Assembly (NCBI RefSeq): GCF_002095535.1
Contig: NZ_MLJI01000003.1
Location: 62,001 to 126,000 of the forward strand
Reading direction: 5' to 3'
Origin: Pantoea cypripedii
Lineage (GTDB): Bacteria; Pseudomonadota; Gammaproteobacteria; Enterobacterales; Enterobacteriaceae
Length of the DNA: 64,000 nucleotides
Numbering within the stretch: the first letter of the stretch is position 1; the number at the start of each line of letters is the position of its first letter. A model generated the notes under the pieces. It did not search any database and was not told where the DNA came from. It saw nothing but the letters and a program-made list of their open reading frames with translations. Of the stretch, positions 1 through 8,364 are shown piece by piece. Both the position numbers and the translations under genes were made by a program.

Positions 1-608
1 GATGCGGCATGAGGATGTGCTGCGGTTTTTTTCAGCAGTGGCAGCCAGGCCAGTAGCGCGACGATGGCGGGGACTAACCAGACGCCCAGCGCCAGATGCC
101 AGCCCGCACCAGTGAGTTGCGCCAGCGGTACCGCCACGCCTGACGCGATGCTGGCGGTGATCGCCATGGTGGTGGCATAAAGGCCGATATAACGCGCAGT
201 GTGAGCGGTGAAGTCGCGCTTGATGAGCGGTGGCAGTAAGACGTTGGCGGCGGCGATACCGGCGCTGAGCAACAGCGTACCGGCCCATAACGCGTTTTCA
301 CTACCGCTGATGCGCAGTAGCGAGCCCAGCGTAATCAACAGCAGCGCCCCCCATAAACTGCGCTCCAGTCCGAAACGGTTGCCCAGCCAGGCTGCGGGTG
401 GGGCGAGAGTGGCAAACATCAGCAGCGGCAGGAAATTCAGCACGCCTGCGGCGCTGGCACTCAGGCCAAAGGTCAGGCGGATATTTTCCAGCACCGGCCC
501 GGTGGCGGTGATCGGCGTGCGCAGGTTGGCCGCAGTCAGTAGCAGCAGGAACAGGAAAAAACCGGAACGGCGCAGGGCAGGCATTGCAGAGAGTACAGGC
601 TGGGTCAT
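1..608 (-). CDS. CynX/NimT-family MFS transporter, N-terminal part (runs off left edge)
   Basis: Reading the minus strand from the ATG at 608 gives an open frame to base 1 with no stop. The frame is very hydrophobic, with six or so membrane helices. After a 27-residue leader comes an LRTPIT segment, then a loop with GNRFGLERS that fits the MFS loop 2-3 motif as found in CynX/NimT (YeaN) proteins, which export or import cyanate, nitroimidazole or similar small anions. The substrate here cannot be told. In-frame ATGs also exist at 620 and 647. I chose 608 because the leader length then matches NimT. None of the three has a strong Shine-Dalgarno. The gene is divergent from the toxin-antitoxin pair on the right. 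Confidence 0.8.
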   Translation of the reverse strand, partial: MTQPVLSAMPALRRSGFFLFLLLLTAANLRTPITATGPVLENIRLTFGLSASAAGVLNFLPLLMFATLAPPAAWLGNRFGLERSLWGALLLITLGSLLRISGSENALWAGTLLLSAGIAAANVLLPPLIKRDFTAHTARYIGLYATTMAITASIASGVAVPLAQLTGAGWHLALGVWLVPAIVALLAWLPLLKKTAAHPHAA

Positions 609-782
609 TTTTCGCACCATAGAAAAAGGCAGAACAATTCTGCTCATGGTGCGTTGGTTGACGTTAACGCTTACGCAGCGGCAGGTTGCCGTTGGGAGTC
701 GGTGATACTAACGAGGCCGGGAGGGGATGTAAAGGGGGAATGCTTGCCAACGGAACAGGCATAAGCCTTTAGGCGGCTAGAG

Positions 783-811
783 TTGCAGAGTTGGCTTTTT
801 GTTCATAGAAT
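783..811 (+). promoter_or_regulatory. Predicted sigma-70 promoter of the AbiE-like pair
   Basis: TTGCAG at 783-788 and TAGAAT at 806-811 are separated by 17 bases. The -10 box matches the consensus in five of six positions and the -35 box in three. Transcription would start near 818, at the left end of the palindrome at 818-834. Inference from sequence only. Confidence 0.45.
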
Positions 812-817
812 TACTTT

Positions 818-834
818 GTTCATGAATCATGAAC
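818..834. promoter_or_regulatory. 17-bp palindrome, likely autoregulatory operator of the antitoxin
   Basis: GTTCATGA and TCATGAAC flank one central base, a perfect 8-bp inverted repeat. An extra GTTCAT half-site lies at 801-806, exactly 17 bases upstream. The palindrome sits between the predicted -10 box and the antitoxin start codon. AbiEi antitoxins of characterised systems repress their own promoter by binding inverted repeats, so this is a good operator candidate. Confidence 0.55.
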
Positions 835-853
835 ATTGATAAGGTGTGAACAA

Positions 854-1852
854 ATGAACGAAGAACAGCTCTTATCAGATGCGATTGAAAACCTTGCTGA
901 TGGTTTTAGCCTGACTTATGTAAACAGTTCGGAAGGGGCGGGGCGTGATTACTGTGCAGAACTGATAGCCCCAAATGGCGAGCGGGTTCATTTGGCATTG
1001 GAAGTAAAATATATTCATCGTAAGCAGACACTTTTGACTGCAAAAGAGCGAATGACACATGATGCAGGCGGTCTTCCGTGGCTGCTGGTATGTAATCGAC
1101 TTACGCCTGACTTAGCTGCATTTTGTGCCTCACAAAAAATTAATTATCTTGATAGCGCCGGAAATACCCGTATCCAGGTACCTGGGCTGTACCTGATGGT
1201 AGCAGGACGGTATGAGAAAAAAACTGTGCCTTCGGGTAGCAAAATGGCTGAAGGTGTGATGAAGTTGCTTTTTGTTTTGTTATCGGATCCCGATACGTTA
1301 AATAATACCTATCGTAGTCTGGCAGAGTTATCCGGCATTTCTCTCGGGATGGTTAGCAAGGCTTTTGGCTATCTTGAAAATCAACGTTATTACCGTAAAG
1401 CTCAAGGCGGCAGGCGTCTGATGAAAGAAGATGAGCTGGTAGCATTATGGATTAATGATTATGCAAACGCGTTACGCCCCAAATTAAAGCAGCTCTACGC
1501 AGACTTCCCCAAATCATGGGAGCAATTGGCACTTTTGCCGGATGAATATTCGGGTGGAGAAATTGTCGCAGCAGAATTGAGTGAGGGATACTTACTTCCC
1601 AGTACGGGAATAGTTTATACCCCGTATCCGTTATTGCAACGCCGTAAAGAACTGGGCTTAAAACCTGCACGCGATGGTCATTTTCAGTTAATAACATGTT
1701 TTTGGGGAAGTTTTAAACTAAATACCCGAGCTAAAACAATCTTGTGCCTGGCAGAACTACTGGGCAGTGGCGATGATAGAAATCGAGAAGTTGCGAGGAT
1801 TATTAATGACAAATATCTTAACCTTAACGAATCCGCTCTCTTCAGTTATTGA
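854..1852 (+). CDS. AbiEi-like type IV antitoxin / transcriptional regulator
   Basis: 332 residues. The ATG at 854 is preceded by AAGGTG seven bases upstream and is preferred over the TTG at 836. The C-terminal half (about 130-190) is a winged-helix region with a GISLGMVSKAF recognition-helix pattern followed by a GRRLMKEDEL segment. The N-terminal half contains LLVCNRLTPDLAAF and LDSAGNTRI, which I recognise from proteobacterial proteins annotated as AbiEi-family antitoxins. It would repress its own promoter and oppose the nucleotidyltransferase encoded next, whose start lies 47 bp inside this gene, as expected for a co-translated toxin-antitoxin pair. D32 and E50-V-K52 resemble a PD-(D/E)XK core, so the N-terminus may be a nuclease-like fold. 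That part is inference. Confidence 0.8.
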   Translation: MNEEQLLSDAIENLADGFSLTYVNSSEGAGRDYCAELIAPNGERVHLALEVKYIHRKQTLLTAKERMTHDAGGLPWLLVCNRLTPDLAAFCASQKINYLDSAGNTRIQVPGLYLMVAGRYEKKTVPSGSKMAEGVMKLLFVLLSDPDTLNNTYRSLAELSGISLGMVSKAFGYLENQRYYRKAQGGRRLMKEDELVALWINDYANALRPKLKQLYADFPKSWEQLALLPDEYSGGEIVAAELSEGYLLPSTGIVYTPYPLLQRRKELGLKPARDGHFQLITCFWGSFKLNTRAKTILCLAELLGSGDDRNREVARIINDKYLNLNESALFSY

Positions 1853-2621
1853 AAAACTGTTGGCTACTGTAAGTCGTGTTTGTAGTTCACAGAGTATTTC
1901 ATTTTTTATTGCTGGTGCCAGCGCCCGTGAAATATTAATTCATCACGTTTATGGGAGAAGTGCTGGACGCCAAACTCGCGATATTGATTTTGCTGTTTTC
2001 GTTAATGGTTGGGAGCAATTTGAAGATTTAAAACAAGCATTCATGAAAGAAGGGGCACGAGCTATAAAAGGAAACGCCCATCGAATGGTTGCGGAAGGTG
2101 TAGAACTCGACATTATTCCGTTTGGCGGTGTCGCTGAAGATAAACAAGTTGCATGGCCGCCTGACCGGGAAATCATCATGGCAGTGGATGGTTTTGAAGA
2201 AGCGTATTTGCACACCGTGCGGGTGAAACTAAACAGTGGAGAAGTTCTGCCATTTTGCTCATTACCTGGCCTGGCTTTACTAAAGCTTTTCGCATGGCGA
2301 GATCGCGGAGCGGCAAATGCCAAAGATGCTACCGATCTTTACAAGATCATCGCTGAATACGGACTCATTGAAGACCAACGCATCTATGAATTACCGATAG
2401 ACAATGAAAAATTTGAATGGGATCCAGTCCGTATGGGGGCATTTTTGCTGGGCAGTGATGTTGCAATCATGAGCGCAGGTGAAACTCATATGGCACTTCT
2501 CAAATTGGACAAAGAGAAACTCATTGATGCAGTTGTACGCCAATCACGTGATGGAAGTGTGCAGGAAATTGATCAGCGCATTAATGATTTTTGGCAGGGT
2601 ATCCATACCCTCGGCTATTGA
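1806..2621 (+). CDS. AbiEii-like nucleotidyltransferase toxin
   Basis: 271 residues from the ATG at 1806, with a GAGGA Shine-Dalgarno at 1795-1799. An upstream start at 1767 is less likely. Residues 37-39 (GAS) and D59-I-D61 form the G-S...D-x-D nucleotidyltransferase signature of the AbiEii/AbiGii family. Enzymes of this group transfer nucleotides, in known cases to tRNA acceptor ends, and cause growth arrest during phage infection. A later LALLKLFAWRDR segment is typical of the family. The gene overlaps the antitoxin by 47 bp, so production is probably coupled. Defence against phage or maintenance of the replicon are the likely roles. Which one applies cannot be read from the sequence. Confidence 0.8.
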   Translation: MTNILTLTNPLSSVIEKLLATVSRVCSSQSISFFIAGASAREILIHHVYGRSAGRQTRDIDFAVFVNGWEQFEDLKQAFMKEGARAIKGNAHRMVAEGVELDIIPFGGVAEDKQVAWPPDREIIMAVDGFEEAYLHTVRVKLNSGEVLPFCSLPGLALLKLFAWRDRGAANAKDATDLYKIIAEYGLIEDQRIYELPIDNEKFEWDPVRMGAFLLGSDVAIMSAGETHMALLKLDKEKLIDAVVRQSRDGSVQEIDQRINDFWQGIHTLGY

Positions 2622-2913
2622 CGTTACTGACGGGCCTTAGTCCAATCTGGAGAACAGCAGCAAAGCGATGTGGTGATATTGCTGAAAACGATGCTGGGCA
2701 AGGGAGAACGAGGTTAATTATAAAATTCAGCATCGTTACCAATATGAAACGATTTTGTTTCTTCGGGTAATTTCGCGACCCCGTTCACTTTTTCAGATTT
2801 TAATACTTGCTGAAATGGCTATATCCAGGTGAAGGTTATTACAGGAATAAGAACCAGGCCCAATAAGGATGGCCTGAATAACTTTCATCTTCAGTCAGTA
2901 GAGCATTTATATT

Positions 2914-5397
2914 ATGCCAGATAATAATACTATCGTGCCAGTGACCGGGCGCGGTGTTATTCAGCCTTTATCACAATTACGTCCACTACCAGTTTCCAGA
3001 ATAGCCGGAGCAATTAATCATATTGCCCCGACGACTGCGGTAATATCCTCATCGCTACCACAACGAGAAAGAATATCTTTTAATAGAGCATGTCATGCTG
3101 CTGTTGTCAGGCAGGAAGCCAGAACAACCCGGCCATCAATATCGCAACAGCATGCTTTGGTAAGAGATAATATTCGCGCCTCTGCCGACGCTGAACCACT
3201 GACAGCCAGTTCTATTCTGGCTGCGAAATCACGAGGAAATCGACGAGTCGCGGGGAAAGTTAAATCAATCAGAATCAACACGCAGCATGATCAGGATCGG
3301 CTGAGTCGGCAGAAATGGACGGCGGAATTAACACAGTCACAACAAAAGTTATCACGCATAAACATCGATGATGAAAATGAGGCATTATCTCAGCCCAGCT
3401 CCACTGACGCATTGCAAATACAATATATGAATAGTGGAGCCAGTACATCGCAACAGCAACGATCCCCCGTCGCAGCGACACCACCGGCAAGTGTTGCCAC
3501 AGCGAAATTTCCTTACCGGGGCGAGGGTGATCCGTGTGAAATTTATGCCCAACAACAACAGCGCATGGTGATTCTGACCCGTGGTGCGGGCGTGTACGCG
3601 CAATTGCCTAATCTGCGACCCGCGCTGGAATTAGTGAATAAAGTTGTGGGTGAGGTTTTCAGGAAAATAAAAAACCCGGAGTATGTTGGAGAAGTGATGG
3701 ATACCATTGCATTCTGCACCGGTATTCGGCCAGAACGAGTGACTTTTACTATCTACTGCGACTTCTTAGCACAGATTCAGTCGTTGCTCCGTCAGGCGGG
3801 TACTTACCTGCCAGGTGAAATCAATGAAAACCAATTCGCCATCGTCGCACCCCCGGCAGGAAACATTATGGCGGCAGCGACTATACCTCAGGATCCCCAT
3901 CATAGAGTCTGGTTTTCCCACAGTCAGTCGGCCGCCAGTCAGGCTGAATTTTTTAAGACGATGATCCATGAACTTGGCCATATGTTCACGACAGCCAATC
4001 CGGCGTTTGATTTTATCTATCTTATCCCACAAGGTTGTAATGAACAGGAAGTCTGTGACGTTGATGAATTGCATAAAGCCCTGATCAATGAAGTTGCAAA
4101 TATTGGACATAATATTTATGTGCGTGAAGCCTATTTCAAAAATACGATGAAAATGCTCGGGAAAAGTTATCCCGGTGCTCCGTTGCATCATCTATTTAAC
4201 GCCGCGACCTCCGCTGAGGCCGCCTATGCAATGGAGTATAATGATTGGCTGCGTTATGTACTCATCAGCAGAACATCTGACTTATTAAGTATGCTGGTGA
4301 TGAAATTAGGTTATGACAAATTTCTCAAAGCTTTGCCGCCACAGGCACGTTCCACTGCCGATCCTGTCCTGGATATGGCTAAGATAGAGGCAATTAAAGA
4401 TAGAACCTCGATTAACCTGCATCTTAATACCATCTGTAATGTTATGCGCGAGATTACAACGGATTTCAGAGCGGCCAATGGCATAATGAAAAAACTGGCC
4501 AGTATCGCCTTACCTTATCCCGCCGAAACAGCACAATGGTTGAAACTTATGGGAGGGGAGCTTCCCAATATGATGGCGCGCCTTTATCGCAATGAACCCA
4601 AAAATTCTGCGCATGTGTTGGGTACGATTAACTGCATTTTAACCTGGCTAATGGAGAGGGGTGATTTACCCGCGAGTTATGTGAAGGAATGTATTCTGCC
4701 AATCCCTTATACCTATGAATTTTATGACACTAAAAACAGCAAAGAGATATGGCAGGATAAACTGATTAATTGCTGGGCTGACTTATTGCGTAGCTTTCTC
4801 AGACGGTCTTCTCACCTCCCGCAACAAAGAGATATAGAAAACCTTGTCAGGATATTAATCCAAAAGTCGATGAGCTACAGAAATATACCTGGAACTGTAC
4901 AGTTTTATAAAATGCTGGCGCTGGAGCTGGAACGACGGATGAACTGGTTTAATCATGTGACTAAAAATGAACAGCCCCAGAGTGATGAACCGAAAAGCAA
5001 AAAAGTGAAAACTTCCCCAGAACAGCCGGATAGCCGCCTGATGAATCTGGCAAAAAAACAGCGCTGGTATGTCGCGATTGAAGATGAAAATGGCGAGTTT
5101 TTGCGAGGCTTTAATCCGGCAGGAGAACGGATTACGGTCCGGGAACTTTTCACGGAACAATTCAGGAAACCAGGCGTAGCCGGAACTGCCAAAATAATCT
5201 GCACCCTGCGAGAATGGCAGGAAAACGGACAGGCTTATTATCATGGAACGACGCGTGATGGGGGGGATATCCACTGTGAAAACGATGAAAACAACCTCAG
5301 CCGGGCGGCAATGGCTGCTTATCGGGGGGAAAAGCCCACCGAAGAAGAAGTGATCATGCTGGGAAGAGATTTAGCGGCCGGGGAAGACAACCCTTAA
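2914..5397 (+). CDS. Unrecognised 827-aa protein with HELGH zinc-metalloprotease motif; possible secreted effector or toxin
   Basis: I do not recognise this family. Residues 1-200 are low in hydrophobics and rich in Ser, Gln, Arg, Pro and Ala, look disordered, and lack a Sec signal peptide. Residues 352-356 read HELGH inside a helix-like TMIHELGHMFT segment, the zinc-binding and catalytic motif of gluzincin/metzincin-type peptidases. Glu393 (NEVANIGHN) or Glu441 (MEYNDW) could be the third zinc ligand. The middle region (about 400-680) looks helical. A basic PKSKKVK stretch at 693-699 resembles a nuclear-localisation signal. The C-terminal ~110 residues look like a separate small domain. The gene stands alone, has an AT-rich upstream region and only a weak Shine-Dalgarno (AGAG near 2900). 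A long disordered N-terminus plus a protease motif suggests export into a host or rival cell. No secretion genes or chaperone are adjacent. Confidence 0.6.
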   Translation: MPDNNTIVPVTGRGVIQPLSQLRPLPVSRIAGAINHIAPTTAVISSSLPQRERISFNRACHAAVVRQEARTTRPSISQQHALVRDNIRASADAEPLTASSILAAKSRGNRRVAGKVKSIRINTQHDQDRLSRQKWTAELTQSQQKLSRINIDDENEALSQPSSTDALQIQYMNSGASTSQQQRSPVAATPPASVATAKFPYRGEGDPCEIYAQQQQRMVILTRGAGVYAQLPNLRPALELVNKVVGEVFRKIKNPEYVGEVMDTIAFCTGIRPERVTFTIYCDFLAQIQSLLRQAGTYLPGEINENQFAIVAPPAGNIMAAATIPQDPHHRVWFSHSQSAASQAEFFKTMIHELGHMFTTANPAFDFIYLIPQGCNEQEVCDVDELHKALINEVANIGHNIYVREAYFKNTMKMLGKSYPGAPLHHLFNAATSAEAAYAMEYNDWLRYVLISRTSDLLSMLVMKLGYDKFLKALPPQARSTADPVLDMAKIEAIKDRTSINLHLNTICNVMREITTDFRAANGIMKKLASIALPYPAETAQWLKLMGGELPNMMARLYRNEPKNSAHVLGTINCILTWLMERGDLPASYVKECILPIPYTYEFYDTKNSKEIWQDKLINCWADLLRSFLRRSSHLPQQRDIENLVRILIQKSMSYRNIPGTVQFYKMLALELERRMNWFNHVTKNEQPQSDEPKSKKVKTSPEQPDSRLMNLAKKQRWYVAIEDENGEFLRGFNPAGERITVRELFTEQFRKPGVAGTAKIICTLREWQENGQAYYHGTTRDGGDIHCENDENNLSRAAMAAYRGEKPTEEEVIMLGRDLAAGEDNP

Positions 5398-5456
5398 CGG
5401 AAATCTGGACTACTTTGAGTTAAAGATAACGACCCGTTAATGCAGAAGGACAGAGG

Positions 5457-5942
5457 ATGCTTTGGTTATTGAATACGCTAATCCTGCTTTCCACCGTGGT
5501 GTTGATGGAGGTGGTTGCCGCGCTGGCACATAAATACATCATGCACGGCTGGGGATGGGGCTGGCATTTGTCGCATCATGAGCCGCACGACAACAAATTT
5601 GAACTCAACGATCTCTATGCACTGGCGTTTGCCCTGCTGGCGATAGTGCTGATCCTGTTTGGCGTGCAGGGGCTATGGCCGATGCAGTGGATTGGCGCGG
5701 GTATGACGGTATACGGTGCGCTGTATTTTATGGTGCATGATGGTCTGGTTCATCAACGCTGGCCGTTCCGCTATATTCCGCGCCGCGGCTATCTCAAACG
5801 TCTGTATATGGCGCACCGCATGCATCATGCGGTGCGTGGACGCGAAGGCTGTGTCTCCTTTGGCTTTTTATATGCGCCACCGTTACCCAGGCTACAGGCA
5901 GCGTTGCGTCAGCGACAGAGACGAGAAAACCACCTCAAATGA
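5457..5942 (+). CDS. crtZ: Beta-carotene hydroxylase
   Basis: 161 residues. AGAAGGA at 5444-5450 precedes the ATG by six bases. Membrane-bound di-iron hydroxylase that adds 3- and 3'-hydroxyls to beta-carotene, giving zeaxanthin via cryptoxanthin. All histidine clusters are present: H25-x4-H30, H37-x2-HH41, H94/H99 and H120-x2-HH124, between hydrophobic helices. It is about 14 residues shorter than the usual Pantoea CrtZ, and the tail after the last helix is the shortened part. It points toward crtB with only 14 bases between the stops, the usual convergent arrangement in Pantoea clusters, so it has its own promoter. Confidence 0.95.
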   Translation: MLWLLNTLILLSTVVLMEVVAALAHKYIMHGWGWGWHLSHHEPHDNKFELNDLYALAFALLAIVLILFGVQGLWPMQWIGAGMTVYGALYFMVHDGLVHQRWPFRYIPRRGYLKRLYMAHRMHHAVRGREGCVSFGFLYAPPLPRLQAALRQRQRRENHLK

Positions 5943-5956
5943 TGGCAACGCTGCCG

Positions 5957-6886
5957 TTATTGTCCTGGTCGTTGCCATAGCCCCGCCGGGCGGGCCGCAG
6001 GCGAAACCAGCCGCGATCGGATTGCCAGCCCGGCCCCCCTGAGCAGTAACGCCAGTTTCTCGCCATTACTGGTGTGCTGGCGCGAATCCCACGCCTGCGC
6101 GCCTGCCTGCAACACTTTCATGCCAATTTCACGATACACGCCGTGAGCGGTGGCGATCGCCCAGGCTGAACGCAGCGGCAACCCCGCTAACCCGGCGTAT
6201 GCTGACTGATAATAAGGCTCTGCTGCCGTCACCAGGCGTGCGGCGAGTGTGGCAATCGCCGCACGATGTTGCATATCGGCCAGATTATCGCTGCGCAAAC
6301 CCAGCGGTTGCAGCCACTCCTCGGGCAGATAACAGCGGCCATTGCGTGCATCCTCGACGATATCGCGTGCGATATTGGTCAGCTGGAAAGCCAGCCCTAA
6401 ATCGCAGGCGTGATCCAATACCTTTTCATCACGCACGCCCATGACCCGCGCCATCATTAAACCCACGACCCCTGCGACGTGATAGCAATAACGCAGGGTA
6501 TCGTCGAAGCTCAGGTAGCGCTGGTGACGTGCATCCATCGCAAAACCTTCGAGGTGATCAAAGGCCAGTTGCGCTGGGATCCGGTGCATCAGTGCGACCT
6601 CCTGAAAGGCGGCAAACGCCGGTTCTGCCATGCTGGCACCGCTGTAGGCCCGCCGCGTTTCCAGTTGCAGATGCGCCATGCGTGCCAGCGCATCATCGAT
6701 AGCATGCTGCGATCCAGGCGCTCCCAGCGTCTGACCATCAATAACGTCATCGCAATGACGACACCAGGCATACAGCATCAGCGTGCTGCGGCGCGTTGAG
6801 GCATCGAACAGTTTGGCGGCAGTCGCGAAGCTTTTTGAGCCAGCAGCCATGGTGTGGGTGGCGTGCGCCATTAACGGCATACTCAT
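5957..6886 (-). CDS. crtB: 15-cis-phytoene synthase
   Basis: 309 residues, normal length. Condenses two geranylgeranyl diphosphates head-to-head into phytoene at the inner membrane. Both aspartate-rich substrate/Mg binding motifs are intact: D46-D-V-I-D50 and D175-IVE-D179 (in NIARDIVEDARNGRCYLP). The start codon overlaps the crtI stop by 4 bp (ATGA), so translation is coupled. Last gene of the crtE-Y-I-B operon. Confidence 0.96.
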   Translation of the reverse strand: MSMPLMAHATHTMAAGSKSFATAAKLFDASTRRSTLMLYAWCRHCDDVIDGQTLGAPGSQHAIDDALARMAHLQLETRRAYSGASMAEPAFAAFQEVALMHRIPAQLAFDHLEGFAMDARHQRYLSFDDTLRYCYHVAGVVGLMMARVMGVRDEKVLDHACDLGLAFQLTNIARDIVEDARNGRCYLPEEWLQPLGLRSDNLADMQHRAAIATLAARLVTAAEPYYQSAYAGLAGLPLRSAWAIATAHGVYREIGMKVLQAGAQAWDSRQHTSNGEKLALLLRGAGLAIRSRLVSPAARPAGLWQRPGQ

Positions 6887-8364
6887 CCGGCAAGATCCTC
6901 CAGCATCAGTTGCGCAGTGGCTTTCGCCGAACCAATCACCCCGGGAACTCCGGCACCGGGATGGGTGCCTGCGCCAACCAGATATAAATTGTGAATCGCG
7001 GCATCGCGATTGTGTGGCCGAAACCAGGCGCTCTGCGTCAGGATCGGCTCCAGCGAGAACGCCGACCCCTGATGGGCGTGCAGCGTGTCGCGAAAATCAA
7101 CAGGTGTGAACATGCGTTCGGTGACCAGCTGCGAACGTAAGCCCGGCATCTGGTGCTGCTCCAGGTAAGCAAAGATACGATCGCGCAAGCGTGGGCCTTC
7201 CTGTTGCCAGTCAATATCCGCTGTGCCCAAATGAGGCACGGGAGCCAGTACATAAAAACTGCCGCAACCCGGTGGCGCGAGGCGCGGATCGCTGGAGCAG
7301 GGAGCATGCAGATACAGCGAAAAATCCGGTGAAAGCTGGTTGCTGTGAAAAATGTCATCAATCAATCCGCGATAGCGTGGGCCGAAACACACCGTGTGAT
7401 GTGCCAGCTGCGGATGTGGCTGATTCAGGCCAAAATACAGCACAAACAGCGAGTTACTCATCCGTTTGCGTTTCAGTGCCGCCGCGCGTTTTGCCGCTGC
7501 GGGGTGATGCGCCAGCAGGCTGGCATAGGTATGGACCACATCGGCGTTTGAAGCCACCGCAGCGGCGGCAAAATGTCGCCCATCAACCAGCTGCACGCCA
7601 TGAATTCGATCGCCCTCAGTCTCAAGCCTGCGCACCTGGGCATTCAGCAGCAGCTCGCCACCCAGGTCCTGAAATAACTTCACCATGCCGTTGATCAGCG
7701 CGCCGGTGCCACCACGCGGAAACCACACCCCCCATTCACGCTCCAGCGCATGGATTAAGGTATAAATCGACGATGTGGCAAACGGATTACCACCCACCAG
7801 TAGCGAGTGAAAAGAAAAGGCCTGACGCAAATGATCATCCTGCACAAACTTCGCCACCATGCTGTAAACGCTGCGCCACGCCTGCAAACGACCAAGCTGC
7901 GGCGCGGCGCGCAGCATCGCGCGCAGCGATAAAAAGGGTACGGTGCCGAGTTTCAGATAACCCTCATTAAACACATCGCGTGAATAGGCAAGGAACTGAC
8001 GATATCCGGCCACATCCTGCGGGTTAAAGCTGGCGATCTGCTGCTCCAGTCGGGTCTGGTTGTTGTCGTAATCCAGCGTGCGGCCATCTTCCCAGCACAG
8101 ACGGTAAAAAGGCGTCACCGGCAGAAGCTCGACATAATCACACATGGATTTACCCGCCAGCGTGAACAGCGCTTCAATTGCGGTGGGATCGGTAATTACC
8201 GTGGGTCCGGCATCGAAGGTAAATCCCTGATCCTGCCAGACATAGGCACGTCCACCGGGCTTATCACGCTGCTCCAGCACCGTGGTCGGGATGCCAGCTG
8301 CCTGTAAACGGATCGCCAGCGCCAGGCCGCCAAAGCCCGCGCCCACCACATAAGTGCGTTTCAT
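6883..8364 (-). CDS. crtI: Phytoene desaturase (lycopene-forming)
   Basis: 493 residues from the ATG at 8364, which begins MKRTYVVGAGFGG. A longer reading from 8442 lies inside crtY and is rejected. FAD-dependent four-step desaturase converting phytoene to lycopene. The N-terminal dinucleotide-binding motif is GAGFGG (8-13) and the C-terminal carotenoid-desaturase signature LYLVGAGTHPGAGVPGV is intact. The Shine-Dalgarno is GGGAAG upstream of 8364. The start overlaps the crtY stop by 4 bp and the stop overlaps the crtB start by 4 bp. Confidence 0.96.
   Translation of the reverse strand: MKRTYVVGAGFGGLALAIRLQAAGIPTTVLEQRDKPGGRAYVWQDQGFTFDAGPTVITDPTAIEALFTLAGKSMCDYVELLPVTPFYRLCWEDGRTLDYDNNQTRLEQQIASFNPQDVAGYRQFLAYSRDVFNEGYLKLGTVPFLSLRAMLRAAPQLGRLQAWRSVYSMVAKFVQDDHLRQAFSFHSLLVGGNPFATSSIYTLIHALEREWGVWFPRGGTGALINGMVKLFQDLGGELLLNAQVRRLETEGDRIHGVQLVDGRHFAAAAVASNADVVHTYASLLAHHPAAAKRAAALKRKRMSNSLFVLYFGLNQPHPQLAHHTVCFGPRYRGLIDDIFHSNQLSPDFSLYLHAPCSSDPRLAPPGCGSFYVLAPVPHLGTADIDWQQEGPRLRDRIFAYLEQHQMPGLRSQLVTERMFTPVDFRDTLHAHQGSAFSLEPILTQSAWFRPHNRDAAIHNLYLVGAGTHPGAGVPGVIGSAKATAQLMLEDLAG

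Noticed and set aside
208..705. 165-codon plus-strand frame
   Set aside because: Antisense to the CynX/NimT-like transporter, which has clear membrane helices and family motifs. The plus-strand product has shadow-like composition.
2622..2913. Search for an Hrp-box promoter before the HELGH gene
   Set aside because: No GGAACC-N15/16-CCAC arrangement found, so a type III regulon link is not supported by the promoter.
5716..6042. Plus-strand frame spanning the crtZ end and crtB end
   Set aside because: Out of frame with crtZ, with no ribosome site. Both flanking genes are well supported.
7191..7694. Long plus-strand frame opposite crtI
   Set aside because: Antisense shadow of crtI. The proline/arginine/histidine-rich product has no features of its own.
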